From Flavobacterium sp. 1355 (lineage in GTDB: Bacteria > Bacteroidota > Bacteroidia > Flavobacteriales > Flavobacteriaceae): 64,000 nt of DNA. Both the position numbers and the translations under genes were made by a program. This document shows, piece after piece, positions 1-8,255 of the stretch. The stretch's first letter is position 1. The number at the start of each line of letters is the position of its first letter. The notes under the pieces are model-generated. The model saw nothing but the letters and a program-made list of their open reading frames with translations. It ran no database searches and was not told the origin of the DNA. The stretch covers positions 62,001-126,000 of the forward strand of contig NZ_JAFICC010000004.1 in assembly GCF_017833415.1 (NCBI RefSeq), given 5' to 3'.

Positions 1-449
1 GCAACTTGTTCTGTATGAGTGATTTTTCCGTTTTCATCAACAACAATAATGGCTCTTGAATGTAAACCTGCAAGCGGCCCATCAATGATATTTAAGCCAT
101 TTGTTTTTCCAAAACTTCCTTCTTGAAAATCAGATAGATTAACTACATTCTCTAATCCTTCCGCTCCACAAAAACGTTTTTGTGCAAAAGGTAGATCTCT
201 TGAAATACACAATACAGTTGTGTTTTCTAAATTGCTTGCACTTGCATTGAATTTTCTAACAGAAGTTGCACAAGTTCCTGTATCAACACTTGGGAAAATA
301 TTTAAAACTAATTTTTTACCAGCAAAATTGCTTAGTGTAGCAACTGATAAATCATTTTGTACTAATTTGAAATCAGCTAATTGTGTTCCAACTGCTGGCA
401 GCTCGCCTGATGTGTGAACCGGATTTCCTCCTAATGTTATTGAAGCCAT
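1..449 (-). CDS. tpx: Thiol peroxidase Tpx (partial, C-terminus beyond window)
   Basis: Atypical 2-Cys peroxiredoxin that reduces hydroperoxides with thioredoxin as electron donor. The visible N-terminal ~149 residues start MASITLGGNPVHTSGELP and carry the peroxidatic cysteine in DTGTCATSVRKF and a second, resolving-type cysteine in KRFCGAEGL, both hallmarks of Tpx. The ATG at 449 follows a spacer containing a -7 box. The C-terminal end lies outside the left edge. It is the first of several thiol-based antioxidant genes in the region, but a long repeat-bearing gap separates it from the next one. Confidence 0.93.
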   Translation of the reverse strand, partial: MASITLGGNPVHTSGELPAVGTQLADFKLVQNDLSVATLSNFAGKKLVLNIFPSVDTGTCATSVRKFNASASNLENTTVLCISRDLPFAQKRFCGAEGLENVVNLSDFQEGSFGKTNGLNIIDGPLAGLHSRAIIVVDENGKITHTEQV

Positions 450-474
450 GTTTTTTGTTTAAATTAATGAGGTT

Positions 475-482
475 CAAAAGTA
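475..482 (-). promoter_or_regulatory. Bacteroidota -7 box upstream of tpx
   Basis: On the minus strand this reads TACTTTTG, an exact match to TAnnTTTG, and lies 26 nt before the tpx ATG. No convincing -33 TTG was seen at the usual distance. Confidence 0.5.
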
Positions 483-670
483 AGGATTAATATTTGAATC
501 TAAAAGTATTTGTTGTTGCCAGTAAGAACAATTAGGCAAGTTTTAATACTAACGAAAAAAACGTCATAGTTAGTATTGATTTGTTGTTTAGAGGATTTGG
601 CTAAAAGAAGAAATGGCACGCAGATGACAAGATTATGTTGATTATGTTATGATGAAACTGAAATCAAAAC

Positions 671-788
671 CGGTCTCCGCGAGAGGGATAGGAGCATACT
701 ACCGAAGTAGTGCGTATAGCCCGACAGTATTTGGAAAAGCAGGCGAATAAAGACAAAGTATGTTTGCCTGCTTTTTCCAAATACTGTC
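671..788. repeat. REP-like palindromic element with long hairpin
   Basis: The left part contains ctccgcgagagggatagg, a sequence style recurring between genes in flavobacterial genomes. The right part is a strong hairpin: arms 723-744 and 766-788 are complementary except for one extra A in the second arm, with a 21-nt loop. It may be a RAYT-type repeat or a transcript-stabilising hairpin. Confidence 0.65.
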
Positions 789-993
789 TCGCCCAAATTA
801 TTATAGATTTTGGAGGATAGATTTTAGATTTAGTATGACTGCGAGCAGAGCTTTGTCAAAATTTAGAACTTTGAAAGGTTTTATATTAATTACGGAGCTG
901 CGTACGTGGGCTTCGCCTTCGCTCAGCCTGACAGACATTATATAATCTGAGGCAGGGGACTGAAAAAAGGGATTGGGAAAGCTGAAAATAAAA

Positions 994-1019
994 AAAGCGT
1001 CTCTAAATAGAAACGCTTT
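994..1019 (-). terminator. Intrinsic terminator after DUF6952 gene
   Basis: Stem AAAGCGT/ACGCTTT (994-1000 with 1013-1019), followed on the minus strand by a run of T (complement of the A run at 986-993). Confidence 0.7.
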
Positions 1020-1059
1020 CTCCGTCATGTTTTTTTGTTTTTTCTCTGAAAGAGGCCGA

Positions 1060-1317
1060 CTATTTGTCGATAGAACCCAGAACACGTTTCATGAACGCAT
1101 TTAAAGCTTCTTTTTTATCGGTGCCCTGAACTACCATTTTATGGACTTCAAGTGCACCATACATATTCGAAATCAATTCGCCAATTACATCTAATTCTTC
1201 ATCTTTTAGAGACGGAATCTCAGTCATAGCTTCAAGAACTTCAATCGTTTCGATGATATAATCCTGATCGTTTTCTTCGATGAACTGCGTTAATTGCTTT
1301 ATTACAGGTAATTTCAT
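1060..1317 (-). CDS. DUF6952 family small protein
   Basis: An 85-residue acidic, helical cytoplasmic protein without signal peptide or cysteines. The sequence (KLPVIKQLTQFIEENDQDY at the start, GALEVHKMVVQG in the middle) matches my memory of the DUF6952 family found next to thioredoxin and peroxiredoxin genes in Flavobacteriia. Biochemical function is unknown. It ends in a clear terminator and follows the thioredoxin gene by 58 bp, so it is probably the last gene of a thioredoxin/DUF6952 unit. A role in thiol redox homeostasis is inferred from context only. Confidence 0.85.
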   Translation of the reverse strand: MKLPVIKQLTQFIEENDQDYIIETIEVLEAMTEIPSLKDEELDVIGELISNMYGALEVHKMVVQGTDKKEALNAFMKRVLGSIDK

Positions 1318-1375
1318 TTTGTGGAGTTTTTAAAAGCTTTGTCAAAGTTTAAATTTTGATAAGCTTAATGATGAA

Positions 1376-1684
1376 TTAAGCAATTGCGTTTACCAGGTCG
1401 ATTAAAACTTCTTGTTTGTTGGTTTGCGTTTCGCCCACTAATTGTCCGTTTACGAAAGTGGCAAATGTTGGCAGGTTGCTCACATTGGCTAATTTTCTTG
1501 ATTCAGGAGAATTTTCTGCATCAACCAAAACAAAAGTGATAGCTTCATTTTCTGTGGCTAATTTTTTGAATTTTGGTTTCATAATACGGCAATTTCCACA
1601 CCATGAAGCTGAATATTGTACTACTACTTTTTCGTTTTTAGCAACTAAATCTGCTAACGTATCTTCGTTTAAGTCGATTAACAT
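1376..1684 (-). CDS. Thioredoxin-family protein with CGNC active site
   Basis: A 102-residue single-domain thioredoxin fold protein. The active site is SASWCGNCRIMKP, i.e. CGNC in place of the classical CGPC; the cis-proline region reads NLPTFATFVNG, as expected for the fold. There is no signal peptide, so it should act in the cytoplasm as dithiol reductant, most plausibly for the neighbouring peroxiredoxin, with which it shares strand and a 150-bp spacer. Replacement of Pro by Asn in the CxxC motif would shift the redox potential; this is general knowledge of the family, not shown here. Confidence 0.92.
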   Translation of the reverse strand: MLIDLNEDTLADLVAKNEKVVVQYSASWCGNCRIMKPKFKKLATENEAITFVLVDAENSPESRKLANVSNLPTFATFVNGQLVGETQTNKQEVLIDLVNAIA

Positions 1685-1699
1685 GTTTTTGTTTTTAGA

Positions 1700-1822
1700 G
1701 GTTCAAAGAGGCAAAGGTTCAAAGGGGCAAAGTTTTGAGCCTTTGTGAATTGGCAACAAAAAACTTTGTAAACATTAGCAGCAAAACCTTTGCTGCTTTG
1801 TACCTGTGAACCTTTGTACCTT
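1700..1822. repeat. Simple degenerate repeat between thioredoxin and peroxiredoxin genes
   Basis: A run of near-repeats of the phrase 'ggttcaaag / cctttgtacc' (for example gtgaacctttgtacctt near 1806) on both strands, without coding potential. Similar low-complexity phrases sit before other genes (about 16490 and 24095). Confidence 0.45.
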
Positions 1823-1834
1823 TATATAAAAAAA

Positions 1835-2473
1835 TTAGTTTGCGCTTAAGTACTCAGCAGTACTTACTCTGTCTGCAGACATAGCTTCTTTTCCAGCTTC
1901 CCAGTTTGCAGGACAAACTTCACCTTTAGTCTGGATGTGAGTGTAAGCGTCTACCATTCTTAAGTATTCGTTTACGTTACGTCCTAATGGCATATCGTTA
2001 ACACTTTCGTGGAAGATTTTTCCAGTTTCGTCAATTAGGTAAGTAGCTCTGTAAGTTACGTTTGATCCTTCAACGATTACTGAATCTGTATCTTCGCTAT
2101 AGCTTGTAGATTCGATATCAAGAATACCTAAAATGTTAGCTAAGTTACGGTTAGTATCAGCAAGGATTGGGTAAGTTACACCTTCAATACCACCATTGTT
2201 TTTTGGAGTGTTTAACCATGCAAAGTGTACTTCGTTGGTGTCACAAGAAGCTCCGATTACGATAGTATTTCTTTTTTCAAATTCTGGTAATGCAGCTTGA
2301 AAGGCGTGTAATTCAGTTGGACATACAAAAGTAAAATCTTTTGGATACCAGAACAATAGTACTTTTTTGTTGTTGTTTACTGCTTCTTCAAAAATATTGA
2401 TTTTTAAGTTATCACCCATTTCTGAGATAGCATCTACTGCGATACTTGGGAATTTTTTTCCTACTAAAGACAT
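1835..2473 (-). CDS. 2-Cys peroxiredoxin (AhpC/TSA family)
   Basis: A 212-residue typical 2-Cys peroxiredoxin that detoxifies hydrogen peroxide and organic peroxides. The peroxidatic cysteine lies in the canonical FTFVCPTELHAF motif and the resolving cysteine in GEVCPANW near the C-terminus; the arginine of the active site lies in the conserved central part. Length fits the family. No AhpF gene is nearby, and the adjacent CGNC thioredoxin is the likely reductant. An exact TAnnTTTG promoter box precedes it, so it may head the three-gene antioxidant unit. Confidence 0.95.
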   Translation of the reverse strand: MSLVGKKFPSIAVDAISEMGDNLKINIFEEAVNNNKKVLLFWYPKDFTFVCPTELHAFQAALPEFEKRNTIVIGASCDTNEVHFAWLNTPKNNGGIEGVTYPILADTNRNLANILGILDIESTSYSEDTDSVIVEGSNVTYRATYLIDETGKIFHESVNDMPLGRNVNEYLRMVDAYTHIQTKGEVCPANWEAGKEAMSADRVSTAEYLSAN

Positions 2474-2507
2474 ATTTTTCGTTTTTAAATTAAATATTTA
2501 TTTGGTG

Positions 2508-2539
2508 CAAAAGTAGGGTATAAGTAAGGGTACTTACAA
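2508..2539 (-). promoter_or_regulatory. Promoter of the peroxiredoxin gene
   Basis: Minus strand: -33 TTG (2537-2539), 21-nt spacer, -7 TACTTTTG (2508-2515), 34 nt before the ATG. This matches the Bacteroidota sigma-A consensus TTG-N17-23-TAnnTTTG. Confidence 0.6.
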
Positions 2540-2608
2540 TAAGATGTAATTATTAATATTTATTAAGTAATAACTTTTAGTTATAATAGCAGATAAAAAT
2601 TTTGTAAG

Positions 2609-4222
2609 TTATTGAATGTCAATATTTACCGGAAGAGTTCCGGGACAGTTGCTTTTTTCAAGAAATTTAATTCCTGCCATTTTTTGAAACTCATCAAAAT
2701 CCTGATACACCTGAATTAGCCCGGACGCGTTTTTAAGATTTGGAATTAATGGTAAAACGTATGGATTACCGAAGACATAAATAATGCATTTCTTAGTTTG
2801 TAGTAATTCAGAAAGTAAATTAAAAACGGTATCATCTATCTCAAAGTTATTTGCCGGTTTTGCTTTTGGAACAAATAATGAAATTAGGATGGTTTCAAAA
2901 TTTTGAATTTCTTTTTGAATTTCTGAAATCGTAGATTCTTCAGTGTTTTCAAAAGCAAATTCCGGTGAAACGAGTTTTGAATTTAAGGTTTTGAAGAATG
3001 TGTTTTCTGTGTTTTTATATAAACTGAGTTTGGCTAGTTTGTTGTTTTTCTGAGCTTCAAAAACTAGTTCTGTGTTTGAATTATGGATGATTTCTGTAAT
3101 ACAGTTTTCTGCAATTTCGCTATTTAAAACAGCTGCTTTTTTGAAGTTTAATTCTCCCGAAGCAAAAGTATCCTTTAATAGAATTCCGACTTTTTCTTTC
3201 GCTTTTCTTATTCTTTCATAACTTTCGAAGATGCGGTCCGGCGAAGCATTTTTAAGAATTGCTTCGATTCCTTCCGGAACATTTTCGGCGAAACACAGAA
3301 TATCGTTTCCTGCATTAAAAGCTTCCCATTCTAATTGTCCTTTGGTGTCATATAATTTCGAAACGCTGTGCATATTCAAAGCATCAGAAATAACTAAACC
3401 ATCATAACCTAGTTTCTCTCGCAAAAGTGTCTGGATGATTGGTTTGGATAAAGTGGCAGATGTATCTTTGCCGTCGTTTAAGCTCGGAACTGCTAGATGT
3501 CCAATCATAATTGAATCGACATTGTTTTCGATCCCTTTTATAAACGGATATAATTCATTTTCCAATAATTCTTCCAAAGTTTCCTTTAAGACCGGTAATC
3601 CCAAATGCGAATCGACATTGGTATTTCCGTGTCCGGGAAAGTGTTTCAGACAGCCCAAAACGCCAGCTTCAGACATTCCTTTTAAGTATTCTACAGCAAA
3701 ATGGGCTACTTTTTCTTTGTTTTCACCAAAAGAACGATACCCAATTACAGGATTATTTGGATTATTGTTGATGTCCGCCAAAGGAGACAAATTGTAGTGG
3801 ATTCCGGCTGCTTTTAAGTCTAAAGCAATTTGTTTTCCAACTTCGTAAACCAAATCAGATTTACTTTCCGGCAAAGCACCTAAGGTAATTGCGTAGGGAT
3901 ATTGCGGTGTTTTTTCGATACGCATGGCCAGGCCCCATTCAGCATCAATACTGATTAAAAGTGGAGTAGAAGCTGCTTTTTGGTAACGAACAATCAGGGC
4001 TTTGATTTTTTCGTAACTATCATCATTAAAAACAACTTTTTTCTTGCTTTCATAATTCGTTGCAGCGCTCGCCCGACTGTGAAAAAAAGTCAGCCCGCCA
4101 ATATTATGTTCTTTTATAAGGCGTTCTGTTTCCTGAATATTTTCTTCGGTATCGTTTATAAAAACAGCGGGAAAAAAAAATTGTCCCACTTTTTGTTTTA
4201 ATGCTTCGGCTGTCATTTTCAT
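2609..4222 (-). CDS. nagZ: Glycoside hydrolase family 3, beta-N-acetylhexosaminidase NagZ
   Basis: A 537-residue GH3 enzyme that should remove GlcNAc from GlcNAc-anhydroMurNAc(-peptide) during peptidoglycan recycling. The NagZ signature is present: KHFPGHG at residues 193-199 followed by DSH (204-206), the His/Asp acid-base dyad; the nucleophile Asp is D280 in GLVISDALNM. No signal peptide is visible, so it is cytoplasmic. It is about 190 residues longer than E. coli NagZ, the extra part being a second C-terminal domain as in the longer Gram-positive and Bacteroidota forms. It is the last gene of a tight cluster with an AmpG-like permease and a DigH-like hydrolase, which supports the role. 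The GNAT gene ends 2 bp upstream of its ATG. Confidence 0.92.
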   Translation of the reverse strand: MKMTAEALKQKVGQFFFPAVFINDTEENIQETERLIKEHNIGGLTFFHSRASAATNYESKKKVVFNDDSYEKIKALIVRYQKAASTPLLISIDAEWGLAMRIEKTPQYPYAITLGALPESKSDLVYEVGKQIALDLKAAGIHYNLSPLADINNNPNNPVIGYRSFGENKEKVAHFAVEYLKGMSEAGVLGCLKHFPGHGNTNVDSHLGLPVLKETLEELLENELYPFIKGIENNVDSIMIGHLAVPSLNDGKDTSATLSKPIIQTLLREKLGYDGLVISDALNMHSVSKLYDTKGQLEWEAFNAGNDILCFAENVPEGIEAILKNASPDRIFESYERIRKAKEKVGILLKDTFASGELNFKKAAVLNSEIAENCITEIIHNSNTELVFEAQKNNKLAKLSLYKNTENTFFKTLNSKLVSPEFAFENTEESTISEIQKEIQNFETILISLFVPKAKPANNFEIDDTVFNLLSELLQTKKCIIYVFGNPYVLPLIPNLKNASGLIQVYQDFDEFQKMAGIKFLEKSNCPGTLPVNIDIQ

Positions 4223-4224
4223 TA

Positions 4225-4674
4225 TTATAAAGTCTTTTTCATGCAGACACTATTATCCATCTTTTCGTAAGGCGGATAATTTGGAATTATGGTATAACCT
4301 GATTTTTGGTACAAAGCAATGGCTTCGGGTTGTTTTTTTCCAGTTTCTAAAACTGCGTACGGATACTTAATTTCTGCAGCCCAGCGTTCTAATTCGGCTA
4401 AAACCTGAGAGGCAATTCCTTTTTTTCGATGATCCTGATGCACATACATCCGTTTTATTTCGACCGAATCAGTTTCTTTTTCTCTAAAAGCGCCACAGCC
4501 TATTGCGACATCATTTTCATAAAAAACAACGACATGTTTTATTTTATCAATTTTATTAAACTGATTGTAAAAACTGTGATCTTCTCCGTCTCTGATGGCT
4601 AAATCTTTGTCTAATAAAACAACGAGATTTATAAAATCGGTATCGTCTGAGTTGGTACGTTTTAAGGCAGCCAT
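4225..4674 (-). CDS. GNAT-family N-acetyltransferase
   Basis: A 149-residue GCN5-related acetyltransferase. The acetyl-CoA pyrophosphate-binding segment is visible as VHQDHRKKGIASQVLAELE (Q/RxxGxG/A type), with the typical IALYQKSGYTIIP motif toward the end. Substrate unknown. It sits inside the murein recycling cluster, 2 bp upstream of nagZ, and may act on an amino sugar or muropeptide; this is inference from position. Related genes elsewhere act on small amines or proteins, so the assignment stays general. Confidence 0.88.
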   Translation of the reverse strand: MAALKRTNSDDTDFINLVVLLDKDLAIRDGEDHSFYNQFNKIDKIKHVVVFYENDVAIGCGAFREKETDSVEIKRMYVHQDHRKKGIASQVLAELERWAAEIKYPYAVLETGKKQPEAIALYQKSGYTIIPNYPPYEKMDNSVCMKKTL

Positions 4675-4688
4675 GATGTAGAGTATTT

Positions 4689-5030
4689 TTATTTCAATTT
4701 TGCTTTCTTTTGTTTTGCTAACTGTGCTTTGGTAAGTACTGCTTTTTCTAATCGGTTTTTAAAGCGGAATAATTTCGGAAGGCCCTCCAGACGGTCTTCA
4801 ATGGTGATTTCTTCATAAACTACGATTGCTTTTTCTAAAACCCGGATTTCGTTATCGATATCGTTTTGGTTTTTGTAGATTGTAGCCAATCGATCATAGG
4901 GATGATTTCCTTTAAAGCTTTCTGCGACATTTTCCTCATACAATTCAATTGCTTTTTCAAAATTTCCGGCTTTCTCGAACTCAGCCCCTTTCAGGTTGCG
5001 TTCGTTTTGCAGATTTTCATTAATTTCCAT
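4689..5030 (-). CDS. Small tetratricopeptide-like protein
   Basis: A 113-residue helical, charged protein with a TPR-like pattern (GAEFEKAGNFEKAIELYEEN, then LATIYKNQNDIDNEIRVLEKAI) and a lysine-rich C-terminus. The chosen ATG at 5030 leaves 22 bp after the MFS stop codon. An in-frame upstream ATG at 5078 would overlap the MFS gene and add a low-complexity MGKNQKKFNPKSN segment, so the downstream start is preferred. Probably an adaptor or scaffold; no enzymatic motif. Co-transcription with the permease is likely. Confidence 0.75.
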   Translation of the reverse strand: MEINENLQNERNLKGAEFEKAGNFEKAIELYEENVAESFKGNHPYDRLATIYKNQNDIDNEIRVLEKAIVVYEEITIEDRLEGLPKLFRFKNRLEKAVLTKAQLAKQKKAKLK

Positions 5031-5052
5031 AGATAAGATGTTTGATTTGGGG

Positions 5053-6372
5053 TTAAACTTCTTCTGATTTTTTCCCAAAATCTTTCGGGAAAATTAAAAA
5101 ACGTGATAAAATAAGACCTGGAATTGTAGCTAGAAAAACCCATATAAAGAAGTTTTGATAGCCTAAATATTGTTGTACATATCCGCTCAACATTCCCGGA
5201 AGCATCATACCTAATGCCATAAAACCGGTTGCAAGTGCATAATGTGCTGTTTTTGATTCTCCTTCGGCAACATGAATCAAAAACATCATAAAACCTGTAA
5301 AACCAAAACCGTATCCAAATTGTTCCAATATAACAGTAATACAGGTGTAAAGATTAAGAGGAGAATTTATTTCAAAAAAATATAAGTTTATATGTAAATG
5401 AAAAAGTTCTTCCGGCTGAAAATGTGCCAACCCTATAAAACCAAGAATAGGAAGGTGCATCGCCAGAAACATTGGAAGCATCCATCTTGTCAGACCGTGT
5501 TTAGAAATGGCAATACCTCCTAAAATTCCTCCAACGGTTAATGCTAAAATCCCCAAAGTTCCATAAATAATTCCGACAGCTTCTGTGTCCAGAGCCATTC
5601 CGCCTAATTCTTTTTTGTCTAACAAAAAAGGGCTTAACATCTTCAGCAGCTGAGATTCACCTAATCTAAAAACCAAAATAAAAGCCAGAACCAAACCGAT
5701 TTGTTTTTTCTTAAAGAAGCTTACAAATACAGAAGCAAAGTTTTGATGATGGTTTTTGTTGGTCTGGTCTGCATTAATTTCTGTTTTTGGTGTCGCAAAG
5801 AAATTATAAACCGTTATAAATGTCATTAACAATCCAACCGCGATCATCGTATACGACCAGGCTTTGGTATTATCACTGTATTTGTGTTCCAGATAACCGG
5901 CAAAAAGTACGATTAAACCGTTTCCTGCCAAAAGTGAAAGTCTGTAAAATGTACTTCTGATCCCGAGGAAAAAAGATTGTTGTTCTTTTGGTAAAACCAA
6001 TAAATAAAAGCCATCACTTGCAATATCGTTGGAAGCCGAAGCAAAAGCAGCAACCCAGAAAATCGCCAGCGACATCATAAAAAAGCCGTTAAGCGGAATC
6101 GTAAACCCGACAAGCAAAAAGGCAATCGAAATAAGCAATTGCATGGATAAAAACCATTTTCGTTTTGTTCCGTTAAGCTCAATAAACGGGCTCCATAAAG
6201 GTTTTATTACCCATGGCAGATATAATAAACTGGTATAGACGCCAATATCCTCATTTGTAATCCCGAGGTTTTTGTACATAATAACCGAAACCGAAATTAT
6301 CACGGCATACGGTAAACCGGAAGCAAAATTAAGAAGCGGAATCCAAAACCACGGTTTATTATCTGTTTTCAT
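5053..6372 (-). CDS. ampG: MFS transporter, AmpG-like muropeptide permease
   Basis: A 439-residue integral membrane protein with about 12 hydrophobic segments. The N-terminus (WFWIPLLNFASGLPYAVI, then LYLPWVIKPLWSPFIE) has the AmpG / acetyl-CoA transporter-like pattern of a short helix followed by a 'K-x-LW-P' loop. AmpG imports GlcNAc-anhydroMurNAc muropeptides across the inner membrane. Assignment is supported by its neighbours: DigH-like hydrolase upstream (14-bp overlap) and NagZ downstream. Substrate could still differ, since MFS subfamilies are hard to separate by eye. Confidence 0.75.
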   Translation of the reverse strand: MKTDNKPWFWIPLLNFASGLPYAVIISVSVIMYKNLGITNEDIGVYTSLLYLPWVIKPLWSPFIELNGTKRKWFLSMQLLISIAFLLVGFTIPLNGFFMMSLAIFWVAAFASASNDIASDGFYLLVLPKEQQSFFLGIRSTFYRLSLLAGNGLIVLFAGYLEHKYSDNTKAWSYTMIAVGLLMTFITVYNFFATPKTEINADQTNKNHHQNFASVFVSFFKKKQIGLVLAFILVFRLGESQLLKMLSPFLLDKKELGGMALDTEAVGIIYGTLGILALTVGGILGGIAISKHGLTRWMLPMFLAMHLPILGFIGLAHFQPEELFHLHINLYFFEINSPLNLYTCITVILEQFGYGFGFTGFMMFLIHVAEGESKTAHYALATGFMALGMMLPGMLSGYVQQYLGYQNFFIWVFLATIPGLILSRFLIFPKDFGKKSEEV

Positions 6373-7930
6373 TTGGTTGGGCAGGTGAATATATTTTAAA
6401 TGTCTTGTTTAGGTCGATAGTAGTCGGGGTACTTTCGTTTGCAAAATAGTCAATAAATGTTACTGCACAAGCTTTATACTGATTCATTTTTTGCGTAAGG
6501 ACTGAAAATGTAATCGAGTCGTTGATTTCATTGACTTTTATCTTTTCTACAATTTGCGTTGCATCGTTTGTATTGATTTTTGAAATATGATCTGCACCGT
6601 AAACTACCATATAACGCACTTTTGTATTGAGTGGAGATTTGATAGTAAAGGTATAAAACGAACTGTCTTTTGCAAATTCTGTTACTGTTGGGATATCAAT
6701 TACGATTCGTTTCAGGTTCGGTACAGCCGGAGGCAATGCAGGATATTTATATTGGTTTTCTTCTAAAAGGCGAACAATATCAAAGTTTTTATTTGTAAAC
6801 CATTTGGCACTAAAATAAGCGCTTCCGCCCACTTTTTTGAAACTTCTGGCATAATCAATCTGAGTTGGGATTTCACTGGCAAAGTTCCAGCTTTTATCAC
6901 CATCGGCTCTGATTTTATAAGAAGCATGACCAATATAAAGGGCAGTATTATTAGAGTTTTCAGACCACCATTTTACCAGTTTAGAATAAGAAGCTCTCGG
7001 GTTGTTCATACTCCAGTATAATTGCGGCATAATATAATCGATCCATTTCTGGTCCATCCATAAAACAGGATCAGCATACAAATCGTCATAATTAGAGGTA
7101 GATTGTGTTTCTGAACCCTTCGGGTCTACCGATTTGTTTCGCCAAACCCCAAACGGACTAATACCAAACTGAACCCACGGTTTGCTTGTTTTTATTGTGG
7201 TAGAAATTGTGTGAACAAAATTGCTCACATTGGCACGGCGCCAGTCGGCAAGGGATAAACCGGAGCCGTATTTTTTGAATGAAGCAGTATCGTTAAAGAC
7301 TTTTCCCGGAACGGCATACGGATAAAAATAATCATCGAAATGTATGGCATCAATATCGTATTTGTCTACTACTTCTTTTACTACTTTGGTCAAATGTGCC
7401 TGAACTTCTGGTAGTGCAGGATCATAATAATATTTTCCTCCATATTCAATCATCCATTCCGGATGTTTGAAAACATCGTGGGTAGGGCTTAAAAGATTTT
7501 TGTTTAAATCAAAAGTTGCACGGTACGGATTCATCCAGGCGTGAAACTCAAAACCTCTCAGGTGAGCCTGTCCAATCATCCACTCAAGTGCATCGTAATA
7601 CGGACTTGGGGCCTGACCTTCTTTTCCGGTTAAAAAACGGGACCATGGTGCCAGTTCTGATGGATAAAAAGCATCACCAACACTTCTTATCTGTACAATG
7701 ACAGCGTTATAATTTAATTTTTTGTACGTATCTAAAATGTCAAGATAATCTGATTTTTCTTTTTCTACGTTATCTGTCGCTGTTTTTGGCCAGTCGATGT
7801 TGACAACGGTTGCAATCCAGACACCTCTAAATTCAGTTTTAGGATGCGTCGTATTTACCTGAGAATTGACATTCCATCCAACGGTTAGTAAAAATAAGAG
7901 AGTATATATTAGGTGCTGATTTTTATGCAT
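6359..7930 (-). CDS. Family 10-like glycosylhydrolase (GHL10/DUF187), DigH-like
   Basis: A 523-residue exported protein. Start chosen at ATG 7930, which gives a standard signal peptide (MHKNQHLIYTLLFLLTVGW, cleavage near NVNSQ); an upstream ATG at 7948 only adds six residues. The body is a GHL10 barrel: EFRGVWIATVVNIDWP at the start, FEFHAWMNPYR, then IDAIHFDDYFYPY and DYIMPQLYW. E. coli DigH (YddW) of this family cleaves denuded peptidoglycan glycan strands, so this enzyme probably releases fragments that the adjacent AmpG-like permease imports. A C-terminal beta-rich domain follows from about residue 400. The 14-bp overlap with the permease gene suggests translational coupling. Confidence 0.88.
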   Translation of the reverse strand: MHKNQHLIYTLLFLLTVGWNVNSQVNTTHPKTEFRGVWIATVVNIDWPKTATDNVEKEKSDYLDILDTYKKLNYNAVIVQIRSVGDAFYPSELAPWSRFLTGKEGQAPSPYYDALEWMIGQAHLRGFEFHAWMNPYRATFDLNKNLLSPTHDVFKHPEWMIEYGGKYYYDPALPEVQAHLTKVVKEVVDKYDIDAIHFDDYFYPYAVPGKVFNDTASFKKYGSGLSLADWRRANVSNFVHTISTTIKTSKPWVQFGISPFGVWRNKSVDPKGSETQSTSNYDDLYADPVLWMDQKWIDYIMPQLYWSMNNPRASYSKLVKWWSENSNNTALYIGHASYKIRADGDKSWNFASEIPTQIDYARSFKKVGGSAYFSAKWFTNKNFDIVRLLEENQYKYPALPPAVPNLKRIVIDIPTVTEFAKDSSFYTFTIKSPLNTKVRYMVVYGADHISKINTNDATQIVEKIKVNEINDSITFSVLTQKMNQYKACAVTFIDYFANESTPTTIDLNKTFKIYSPAQPNENR

Positions 7931-8255
7931 TTCAATGTTTTTTAACAAGAACCAAAAATAGTTTTTTTGGCTGATTATAATAAATAATTCTGGAATTATA
8001 ATTTGAACGGTAATTTCTGAGTTTTATTTTTTGTCACATATTAAAAGGATTTTTTACTCTGGTTTATTTTTTTGCCACGAATTACACTAATTTACACCAA
8101 TTTCTAGTCATATTCTAAAGAAAAAATAATTCGTGATAATTCGTGAAATTCGTGGCAACTTTCTTCGCAACAGATTCCAGCATTAAAATGAAATCCTTTC
8201 TAATCCTTTTAATCTGTGGCAAAAGAAAAAAATCCAGTGCAAGTAGTACCATTTC
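7931..8255. repeat. Spacer with dispersed 'gccacgaatt' inverted repeat
   Basis: No gene. A diffuse inverted repeat runs from about 8071 (ttgccacgaattacac) to 8158 (gaaattcgtggcaa), followed by a fragment reading cttttaatctgtggcaa. The same phrase family recurs at about 29630-29775, 51700-51750 and 52020-52090. It separates anmK from the recycling operon. Confidence 0.6.

Larger units (their letters stand above)
483..1059. other. Gene-free stretch with REP-like repeat and terminator
   Basis: This 577-bp gap holds a palindromic repeat (about 671-788), a fragment of a dispersed repeat reading cttcgctcagcctgac (about 912-930) and the terminator of the DUF6952 gene. Short open frames here have no recognisable protein content and run through repeat DNA, so none is called. 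Confidence 0.6.

Noticed and set aside
801..1085. 94-residue open frame on the minus strand
   Set aside because: It overlaps the DUF6952 gene end and terminator in another frame and runs through repeat DNA, without recognisable protein features.
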